Shown here: positions 14,046-18,855 of the stretch, in pieces
Layout of the letters: each line of letters starts with the position of its first letter
Numbering within the stretch: the first letter of the stretch is position 1
Assembly: GCA_052387955.1 (NCBI GenBank)
Contig: JBQTIQ010000089.1
Coordinates: 1 to 18,855 of the forward strand
Direction: 5' to 3'
Length of the DNA stretch: 18,855 bases
Origin: JBQTIQ01 sp052387955
GTDB lineage: Bacteria; Actinomycetota; Acidimicrobiia; Acidimicrobiales; JACDCH01
Made by a program: the position numbers and the translations under genes
The notes under the pieces: generated by a model
The model's input: the letters and a program-made list of their open reading frames with translations, nothing else
The model's database searches: none
What the model was told of the DNA's origin: nothing

Positions 14046-14999
14046 GTGAGCGACGCGTTGGGCCCGGTCGACGCGGTGGTGGCTCACTCGGCCGGTTGCG
14101 GTGTGACTGCAGGGGCGATGAGCGAGGGCTGGCCGCTCGAACGAGCAGTCCTGATCGCCCCACCTCTCGCGCAAGGTGACCGCTGGCTGCGCTACGCCGA
14201 ACGAATGGGCGTCTCGAGCGACGTGGCCGTCGCCGCCAAGGCGACCTACTACGACGCGCACGGGCCGGCTCGCGCGGCGTGGCACCCACGAACCGCCTAT
14301 CCCGAACTGGATGGAGATCTCCTCGTCATCCAGTCGCGCGACGACGAACGAAACAACGTCGCCGACACGCAGGAGATCATCCCGAGCATGCCGCGCGCGG
14401 AGCTCGTGCTCGTCGACGGACTGACCCATCGACGGACCGCCCGGGACCCGGCGGTGATCACCCTCGCCGCCGACTTCGTGACGGCCGTCGTCACACGCAC
14501 CCGACCGGCGACCGATGACGACCGCGCCTGGATCCTTGCCGCCGCGCGACGCTCGCTCGGGAGCGAGTTCCAGGTGCACACCCGACGTCAGTTCAACGTG
14601 ATGAGTGGGACCATCGAGCTGGCCGAGATCGACGACGTGCGGGCTGGCTTCCTGTCCTGGGTCATCGATGGCGACGTGTGCGAGGTGCTGGCCGTCGCAG
14701 CGGACGATCGGAGACGAGGCGTCGGCACGGCGCTCATTGGCGCCGTCGAAGGTCAAGCGCGAGCCGGTGGCTGTCGGCGGATGTGGCTCGTCACCACCGA
14801 CGCCAACGTGGGTGCACACGCGTTCTACGAGAGCCTGGGCTACACGCTGACAGAACGAGTCCGGGGCGGGGTCGACGAATGTCGACGAGCACCTCGCGGA
14901 CCCATTCCGGGTCGGCGAAGGCGAACGGGCTCGGCGCCCGCGGATCGGTGCCGAACGGGATCTCCACGTGCTTCCGGGCGGCTTCGAGCGGCACGGTGA
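14046..14999 (+). CDS. N-terminally truncated alpha/beta-hydrolase fused to GNAT acetyltransferase domain
   Basis: The frame is open from a TAG at 13911 to 14999, but no ATG, GTG or TTG occurs before GTG 14046. Recognisable hydrolase sequence (ATIAFDLPGHGASGGDWAGG) already runs upstream of that GTG. So the first part of the fold, including the usual HG oxyanion strand, is missing and the gene is probably broken. The nucleophile elbow AHSAGC, DGDLLVIQSRDDE and a late LTHRR histidine region remain. From about codon 155 a GNAT domain follows in frame (CEVLAVAADDRRRGVGTALIGAV; AHAFYESLGY), with the R-R-G-V-G-T acetyl-CoA loop intact. After VDECRR the frame runs into antisense of the methyltransferase remnant, so the true C-terminus is also lost. 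It could be two decayed genes read as one. Confidence 0.6.
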   Translation: MSDALGPVDAVVAHSAGCGVTAGAMSEGWPLERAVLIAPPLAQGDRWLRYAERMGVSSDVAVAAKATYYDAHGPARAAWHPRTAYPELDGDLLVIQSRDDERNNVADTQEIIPSMPRAELVLVDGLTHRRTARDPAVITLAADFVTAVVTRTRPATDDDRAWILAAARRSLGSEFQVHTRRQFNVMSGTIELAEIDDVRAGFLSWVIDGDVCEVLAVAADDRRRGVGTALIGAVEGQARAGGCRRMWLVTTDANVGAHAFYESLGYTLTERVRGGVDECRRAPRGPIPGRRRRTGSAPADRCRTGSPRASGRLRAAR

Positions 15000-15500
15000 T
15001 CCACGGGTCACCATCGGTGACTGCCAGCACACGAAGCCGAGGCGCCCGCCCGGCTGCAAAGCGGTGCGGATGTTGGCAAACGCGCCCTTCGGATCGCCGA
15101 AGAACATCACGCCAAACCGCGAGTACACGGCATCGGCCGACGGTTCGAACGTGTACGCGTGTGCGTCCGCCGCGACGAACTTCACGTTGCCGACGCCGAG
15201 CGCCGCGGCCCGGGCGCGGGCGGCATCGCACATCGTCGAGCTGATGTCGCACCCGATCACCCGCCCGCCCTCACCCACCCGCTCGGCGAGTTGGAACGAA
15301 CTGGTGCCGGTGCCGCAGCCGATGTCGACGACGGTCTCGCCCTGCTGCGGAGCGAGCACGTCGATGGCCCTGAGACCGTGCTCGCTGATCTGAGCATCGA
15401 GCTGCTCCTGCCTCTGTTGCCACACGGGGCCGGCCGCGTGCCAGAAGCTGGCCTGCGCCTCGTTCGTCTCATGGCGAACCACTTGGTCGTTGTCGGTCAT
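14880..15500 (-). pseudogene. SAM-dependent methyltransferase, frameshifted and 3'-truncated
   Basis: From ATG 15500 the frame encodes a class I methyltransferase: ASFWHAAGPVWQQRQEQLDAQ, motif I VVDIGCGTGTSSFQLAERV, VIGCDISSTMCDAARARAAALG, VKFVAADAHAYTFEPSADAVYSRFGVMFF and RTALQPGGRLGFVCWQ. At about 15018 the homology jumps frame: the continuation TDGDPWITVPLEAARKHVE...SPFAFADPEWVREVLVDI lies in another frame, as after a 1-nt deletion. It then stops abruptly at about 14880 against the GNAT remnant on the other strand. The annotated frame stays open far past this point only by chance. The gene lacks its last 50 or so residues and is very likely inactive. Confidence 0.75.
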
Positions 15501-15612
15501 GGTGCGAGTGTCGCCGCTGCGCTCGACGCCCGCATCCGTGGTGACCACCGATTCGACGCCACGGTGGCGATCAGCCTCGCCGGCCCGCAGGGCGCCCCGC
15601 GATCGTGGTCGG

Positions 15613-15918
15613 CTACACCGTGGGCCGGAGCTCGACGCTCAGCTCCAGTCCGAGGGCGGCTGCTGCTCGCTGGAGGGTCGTGAGCGTGGCGCCGACTCCG
15701 CCTGCCTCGAGGCGTGCGATGGCCGCCTGGCTCGTTCCCATGCGCGTCGCAAGGTCGCGTTGTGAGAGCCCGGCGGCCTCACGGGCTTCGCGCACCCGCT
15801 CGCCGACCTCGGCCGCGAGCCGCGCGGCTGCGTAGGCGCGGTCGTACTCGACGCGCTCGGCGCGCGACATGCGGCTGAGCCGCTTGTCCTTCAGCTCGCT
15901 CCATGTCGTTCGGGTCAT
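15613..15918 (-). CDS. XRE-family antitoxin (HigA-like)
   Basis: This 101-aa protein has a C-terminal helix-turn-helix at about residues 38-95 (LREA-type AREAAGLSQRDLATRMGTSQAAIARLEAGG, then TLTTLQRAAAALGLEL). This is the standard XRE antitoxin layout in which the same protein neutralises the toxin and represses the operon. The charged N-terminal helix (SELKDKRLSRMSRAERVEYDRAY) is typical of partners of Gp49-type toxins. The ATG overlaps the toxin stop (ATGA), giving the toxin-first order characteristic of higBA. Confidence 0.88.
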   Translation of the reverse strand: MTRTTWSELKDKRLSRMSRAERVEYDRAYAAARLAAEVGERVREAREAAGLSQRDLATRMGTSQAAIARLEAGGVGATLTTLQRAAAALGLELSVELRPTV

Positions 15919-16253
15919 CAGTCGTCCTTCGCGGTGTGTCCTTCGTCGACGCAGCGCTGCATCGCTCGGCGGCCCCGCTGGACCTCGGTGCGCTCGTTCA
16001 TCCGTTGCTTCCGGAACACGGTGAGGAGCACGATCCGATCGTCACCGGGGAAGAAGTACGTGATCCGGTGGGCGTTGCGCTCGAGATCGAACCGGAGTTC
16101 GAACAGGCCGTCTCCGAGCGATCGCGAGTGCGGCATCCGCAGCGCCGGTGCTCGATCCACGAGGCGGTCCAGGTGGAACGCGACGGTCGCGAAGTCGGCG
16201 GGCCGCAAGGTGTCCAGCCACTCCTCGATCTCCCGTTCGAGCTCCAGCTCCAT
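15918..16253 (-). CDS. RelE/HigB-superfamily toxin (Gp49-like)
   Basis: This 111-aa protein has the features of the phage-derived Gp49-like/HigB toxins: REIEEWLDTLRPADFATVAFHLDRL, MPHSRSLGDGLFELRF, then RITYFFPGDDRIVLLTVFRKQRM, followed by a basic helix (TEVQRGRRAMQRC). Such toxins are mRNA interferases, usually ribosome-dependent. The conserved ELRF and F-R-K segments are intact, so it is probably functional. It is the first gene of the pair, overlapping the antitoxin by 4 nt. An imperfect palindrome lies just upstream of its ATG. Confidence 0.87.
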   Translation of the reverse strand: MELELEREIEEWLDTLRPADFATVAFHLDRLVDRAPALRMPHSRSLGDGLFELRFDLERNAHRITYFFPGDDRIVLLTVFRKQRMNERTEVQRGRRAMQRCVDEGHTAKDD

Positions 16254-16255
16254 TC

Positions 16256-16273
16256 GATATCAGAGATGGTATC
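16256..16273. promoter_or_regulatory. Imperfect palindrome upstream of the HigB-like toxin
   Basis: GATATC-N6-GGTATC (16256-16273) lies 2 nt before the toxin ATG; the arms match at five of six positions. The position suits an operator bound by the XRE antitoxin. It also overlaps the last codons and stop of the PIN-like stub. Confidence 0.4.
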
Positions 16274-16343
16274 GCAAGTTGATCGGGATGTCCGCTCTGA
16301 ACACGTCGGCATCGAGGACGATCGGATCTCGGGCGGCGGTCAC
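16260..16343 (-). pseudogene. N-terminal stub of a PIN-domain-like toxin
   Basis: A GTG at 16343 overlaps the stop of the upstream antitoxin gene (GTGA), the usual vapBC arrangement. It begins with DPIVLDADVFRADI, which resembles the first strand and acidic residue of a PIN nuclease (I-V-L-D-x-D-V). After 27 codons it terminates in LRYHL followed by a stop, so nearly the whole domain is missing. The HigB-like gene begins 6 nt later. A PIN origin is inferred from context plus about a dozen residues and is uncertain. Confidence 0.45.
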
Positions 16344-16501
16344 TCGAGCACGGCTGCGAGGAAGGCGTCGGCTTCCTCTTGGTTGAGATCGTCGATCACC
16401 ATGTCCCGGTGTGGGGGCAGCGGGCGAGCGCGGGCGAGGAGATCTTCGACGGGAAGCTCGAGGCTCTCGCGCCGCTGATCCTCGTGGCGGGCTGTCGACA
16501 T
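16340..16501 (-). CDS. Small VapB-like antitoxin
   Basis: This 53-aa acidic protein contains STARHEDQRRESLELPVEDLLARARPLPPHRDMVIDDLNQEEADAFLAAVLE-type sequence, given here in outline. The C-terminal helix DDLNQEEADAFLAAVLE looks like the toxin-binding tail of VapB/Phd-type antitoxins, but no clear DNA-binding motif is seen. ATG 16501 is chosen; a GTG at 16531 would add 10 residues. It lies 33 nt downstream of the integrase and overlaps the PIN-like stub by 4 nt. Its cognate toxin appears destroyed. The assignment depends largely on context. Confidence 0.5.
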   Translation of the reverse strand: MSTARHEDQRRESLELPVEDLLARARPLPPHRDMVIDDLNQEEADAFLAAVLE

Positions 16502-16506
16502 CTCGC

Positions 16507-16556
16507 CGGTCAGCGTACGACCCACGCCCACGCGTCAGCTGACGACCTGCAGGTTC
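16507..16556. repeat. Repeat block at the integrase 3' end (copy 1)
   Basis: CGGTCAGCG (16507-16515) and GACGACCTGCAGGTTC (16541-16556) recur in the same order at 17919-17952, where the second block has one change. This copy encodes the NLQVV C-terminus of the integrase. Both copies on the minus strand can encode NLQVV. Confidence 0.5.
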
Positions 16557-17863
16557 GGCTTCAGCGCCGGCTCGAGGGCGTAGTCGATGCGCTGGTTGGC
16601 GACCTGCTCGTCGCCGGTGAGTGCGCCGACGTAGGTGGACACGAGCGTCTCGACGCTGTGTCCCATCCGGCGGGCGACCTCGCCGAGCGGGACGCCAGCG
16701 GCGAGCCAGGTGGTGGCGGCGGCGTGACGGATGTCGTAGACGCGTAGGGACTTGTGGCCGGTCTGGCGAAGGGCACGCTGCCACGTGCCCGCCCAGTTCG
16801 ATGCGGTCGGCCGATGATCGGTCCGTGTCCTGAAGAGCAGGTCGTGGTCATCGACCTGCTTCGTGTCGATCCAGCCGCGGAGCATGGCGACGAGCACTTC
16901 GGGGATCGGGACGGAGCGCTCACCGGTCTTCGGTTCTCCGGGTTCGTCGAAGGAGATGTCGGCCTCTCGCACGTCGATGCGGCCCCACCCCGCGGATGGG
17001 AGGTGCAGCGCGCTGGGTCGCAGCATGATCACCTCCGACGGTCGCAGCCCGGCGAAGTACATGACCGCCACCATGACCTGGTACATGCGGCTCGCCGGCT
17101 GGTGGCTCGGGATGGCATCCATCACCGCCACCATCGTCACCGGGTCCGGCAGCTGGCGGACGTCCACGCTGCGGCGGGTGCGGACCGCCCGACGACTGGA
17201 CCGGCCCTTCGGCGCCGGCGGCCACGGATCTGCGCCCAACACGTCCAGCTCAACGGCGCGGCGCACACAGGCGCGGGCGACCTTGCGGAACCGAGAGGCG
17301 CTCGCCGGCGCCAGCACCTGCCCGGCGTCGCCCATCCCGAGCCGACGGTCGATCTCACCGAGGCGGCTCCGGTCCAGCAAGTCGAGCGTGAGCGACCACC
17401 GGGCCAGCCACTCCTCGCAATCATCGGTCGGATCGATCTCGCTGGCGGGCGGGAAGGTGCGCATCAGGTGCTTGCGCAGCGCATACGGAGGAGGTGAGGC
17501 ACCGTCGGCGACGGCCAGGGCCGAGAACCGCGCCAGCGCCTCCATCGCCGACACCCGCGTCCGCGGTTGCCACTCGTTCCACTGCTCCGCGATCCACCGC
17601 CGGCACCACACGTGCACCTGCAGCGGATCGGCCCGTGGGCGCCACGACTCAGGCTCGCCGCTGGGGCGGTCGAACCGCTCGAGCTTGTGATGCGCGGCGA
17701 CGAGCAGCGACCGGTAGCGGTTCGCCTCGTTGCTCGTCGCGAACGACTTGGAGTGCGCCCGCCCGTCGACGTTCCAGCGGACGACCCAGCACTTCTTGTT
17801 CTTGGCCGACGGGGCCCTGTGCTGGATTCCGTGGATCTGCACCTGTTGCATGGGGTGTGCCAT
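16535..17863 (-). CDS. Tyrosine recombinase/integrase
   Basis: This 442-aa site-specific recombinase has an N-terminal arm-binding region (CWVVRWNVDGRAHSKSFATSNEANRY), a core-binding domain (about 80-210) and a C-terminal catalytic domain. Catalytic residues are visible: Arg274 (YFAGLRPSEV), Lys312 (EPKTGERSVPIP), Arg379 (VYDIRHAAATTW), His402 (RRMGHS) and the nucleophile Tyr411 (LVSTYVG). The first His of the H-x-x-R box is Tyr376, a known type of variation. ATG 17863 is fixed by AGGAGG five nt upstream. Its start lies about 110 bp from the partial tRNA-Arg at 17972-18012, consistent with a genomic-island or phage integrase using that tRNA as its site. Confidence 0.94.
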   Translation of the reverse strand: MAHPMQQVQIHGIQHRAPSAKNKKCWVVRWNVDGRAHSKSFATSNEANRYRSLLVAAHHKLERFDRPSGEPESWRPRADPLQVHVWCRRWIAEQWNEWQPRTRVSAMEALARFSALAVADGASPPPYALRKHLMRTFPPASEIDPTDDCEEWLARWSLTLDLLDRSRLGEIDRRLGMGDAGQVLAPASASRFRKVARACVRRAVELDVLGADPWPPAPKGRSSRRAVRTRRSVDVRQLPDPVTMVAVMDAIPSHQPASRMYQVMVAVMYFAGLRPSEVIMLRPSALHLPSAGWGRIDVREADISFDEPGEPKTGERSVPIPEVLVAMLRGWIDTKQVDDHDLLFRTRTDHRPTASNWAGTWQRALRQTGHKSLRVYDIRHAAATTWLAAGVPLGEVARRMGHSVETLVSTYVGALTGDEQVANQRIDYALEPALKPNLQVVS

Positions 17864-17918
17864 CGCTGCCTCCTGATGCGCCGTGTGATTGGGAGCCTCA
17901 GGTGCGGGTATGCGGCAG

Positions 17919-17952
17919 CGGTCAGCGAAAACGTCCGACGACCTGCAGATTC
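17919..17952. repeat. Repeat block beside the attachment site (copy 2); possible integrase tail remnant
   Basis: CGGTCAGCG (17919-17927) and GACGACCTGCAGATTC (17937-17952) match copy 1. On the minus strand this copy reads VAKNLQVVGRFR then stop, resembling the NLQVVS end of the intact integrase. It could be the 3' scrap of a second, related integrase, or an arm-type binding site. Confidence 0.4.
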
Positions 17953-17971
17953 TTCGCCACCCGGTCAGTGA

Positions 17972-18012
17972 CTCCGGAGCCGTGTGCGGGCGTTCGAGTC
18001 GCCCCGGGGGCG
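17972..18012 (+). other. Attachment site: 3' half of tRNA-Arg(CCG)
   Basis: The segment matches tRNA positions 32-73 of a tRNA-Arg with CCG anticodon. The loop CTCCGGA (17972-17978) places U33, CCG and G37. The 3' anticodon strand GCCGT and variable GTGC follow. The T arm is a perfect GGGCG-TTCGAGT-CGCCC (17988-18004), and the acceptor 3' strand CGGGGGC (18005-18011) precedes discriminator G. The preceding five bases (AGTGA) cannot pair with GCCGT, and no D arm or 5' acceptor is present, so this is not a working tRNA. Breaking off at the anticodon loop beside an integrase is typical of an att core. In + orientation, the intact tRNA and the rest of the element should lie to the left. Confidence 0.72.
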
Positions 18013-18026
18013 CTCCTCAGAAACTT

Positions 18027-18058
18027 GCCCTGACCAGCGCAAACATGCTTGTCAGGGC
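18027..18058. repeat. 8-bp inverted repeat next to the attachment site
   Basis: GCCCTGAC (18027-18034) and GTCAGGGC (18051-18058) are perfect inverted arms around a 16-nt spacer, 15 nt past the tRNA-Arg remnant. It could be the original tRNA terminator or a recombinase-related site. No U-tract follows. Confidence 0.45.
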
Positions 18059-18118
18059 GCGCTTCCTCGACGGTGGCCGTGCCGCGGCAGCCCGACGCTC
18101 GGGTGTTGGCGAACGACA

Positions 18119-18629
18119 TCAGAACGGCACTTCCTCTGCCAGTAGGCCGTCGCCGCTACCGCGGCCCGAGAGGACCCGACAGAACTCGACGGCGTCGAGC
18201 GTGTGTTCCTCGCCCCCGCTGTCTCGGGTGAAGTGGCCGCCGGCCGGGCCGGTGAGGGTGAGAGGGTGCAGGGTTGACCGTGGCGTCGTACCCATTCGGC
18301 GGCGCCGTCGGCGACGATGCGGCCGTCGTGGGCGGCGGTGAGCGCCATGGGTGTCCGGTGGCGCGGCTGATGTCGACCCGGTGCATTCACGTGTCGCGGG
18401 TGAGGATGGTGTCGAGCAGATAGCCCATCCCCACGATCGCCGACGCACCCCAACGAGGCGCGATGCCCTGATTCGACAACAGCCGCATCCCGGTCTGGCC
18501 GCTAGCTCGCCACACTTGTCGGGAGCCGGTGACCGCACGGGAACGGTGACGCGTCACGCGGTGGCGCATCTCGTCATCGTCCTGCGCCCCTTCGGAGGGA
18601 AGAACCTCGAACGTCTCGAACTCGGTCAT
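18119..18629 (-). pseudogene. Maleylpyruvate isomerase-family (mycothiol-dependent) protein, broken
   Basis: Pieces of one MDMPI-family protein occur in three frames. From about 18450 the reading is VGMGYLLDTILTRDT, then TGA (18387-18389) exactly where the family has Trp, then MHRVDISRATGHP. Near 18345-18355 the frame shifts to MALTAAHDGRIVADGAAEWVRRHGQPCTL. Near 18262-18275 it shifts back to LTLTGPAGGHFTRDSGGEEHTLDAVEFCRVLSGRGSGDGLLAEEVPF (shown as the family's typical ending) and the stop. One nonsense mutation and two frameshifts make it inactive. The proximal part, up to ATG 18629, is only weakly recognisable. Family members use mycothiol as cofactor, supporting an actinobacterial host. 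Confidence 0.75.
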
Positions 18630-18815
18630 GACGCCGGGCCCGCCGGGCAGGGCCAGAGCTGCTGAGGGCGAGCGCAGCTGATGGGCGATGGGTGCAGGCC
18701 CAAGCCCCACGGTGGGCATTGAGTACTCCGATGGGTGATCCGGCGGATGCCCGGGCACGGCCGCTTCCTTAGCGTGGCGCTTGCGGCTGACAGGCCGCCG
18801 GACGAGGAGGAAGCC
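18630..18815. other. Intergenic stretch with no feature recognised
   Basis: This 186-nt interval between the broken MDMPI gene and the last gene has no convincing ORF, promoter pair or hairpin that I can support. It should contain the promoter of the gene starting at 18816. Confidence 0.4.
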
Positions 18816-18855
18816 ATGAAGTGGATCACGATCGCCAGCCCGCCCTTCGAGACGA
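18816..18855 (+). CDS. Start of an unidentified gene (partial)
   Basis: ATG at 18816 follows a near-perfect AGGAGG ribosome site (18805-18810) with 5-nt spacing. The 13 visible codons give MKWITIASPPFET. The window ends here. This is too little to assign a family, though the ribosome site makes a real gene likely. Confidence 0.6.
   Translation, partial: MKWITIASPPFET

Noticed and set aside
13809..15548. Minus-strand open frame of 579 codons including the methyltransferase start
   Set aside because: Only the first 180 or so codons resemble a protein; the rest is antisense to hydrolase-GNAT sequence and out of frame with the methyltransferase continuation.
15501..15612. Possible + strand protein fragment (VVVGHGASVAAALDAR-like reading)
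   Set aside because: It looks protein-like but lies opposite the methyltransferase start, has no start of its own and matches no family I can name.
17972..18012. A functional tRNA gene
   Set aside because: The 5' half (acceptor, D arm, 5' anticodon strand) is absent and the 3' end is not followed by CCA, so it is treated as an attachment-site remnant.
1..18855. CRISPR array, rRNA, plasmid origin or phage structural genes
   Set aside because: No regularly spaced repeats, rRNA sequence, replication protein or virion gene was seen anywhere in the window.

Overview
The window is high-GC and densely packed, with many 4-nt ATGA/GTGA gene overlaps. Glucosyl-3-phosphoglycerate synthase, two MDMPI/DinB-type genes and COG2345 regulators point to an actinobacterium. 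I cannot place it more precisely. Redox-stress genes, an IS630 end at the left, a tyrosine integrase beside a partial tRNA-Arg(CCG) and several broken genes suggest a genomic island. Its right border probably lies near 17972-18012.

Left block (1-4080). An IS630-type transposase tail abuts an oxidative-stress cluster on the minus strand. In transcription order the cluster is a group III truncated globin and Fe/Mn superoxide dismutase (coupled), then a small membrane protein, a 1-Cys peroxiredoxin, a SufR-like regulator with a C-x13-C ligand set, and a PAS protein. The same palindrome, TCTAGT-N4-ACTAGA, lies in both promoter regions of the cluster. A CopD-like membrane gene diverges from the globin.

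Middle block (4081-13907). A regulator combining a degenerate KaiC/RecA-like domain, an XRE helix-turn-helix and a cupin diverges from a DksA/TraR zinc-finger gene, which is followed by a DinB-like gene. A second SufR-like regulator diverges from a tight six-gene operon: DoxX, patatin phospholipase, GTP cyclohydrolase I, GpgS, an FAD-dependent ferredoxin reductase and transaldolase. A hairpin at the transaldolase stop closes it. Nitronate monooxygenase and a DUF3565-DUF1971 fusion follow as a coupled pair.

Right block (13908-18855). This part is decayed and mobile. It holds an alpha/beta-hydrolase lacking its N-terminus and fused to a GNAT domain, a frameshifted and truncated methyltransferase, a HigB/HigA-like pair, a VapB-like antitoxin with a stub of a PIN-type toxin, and a tyrosine integrase. 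Beyond the integrase lies the 3' half of a tRNA-Arg(CCG), interpreted as an attachment site, then a maleylpyruvate-isomerase-family pseudogene and the first codons of an unidentified gene.

Functional reading (inference). Two Fe-S-type regulators, a PAS sensor and peroxide, superoxide and NO/O2-handling proteins form a redox-defence package. The six-gene operon adds NADPH-linked carbon flow (transaldolase), a glucosylglycerate precursor (GpgS) and an electron-transfer flavoprotein under the second regulator.
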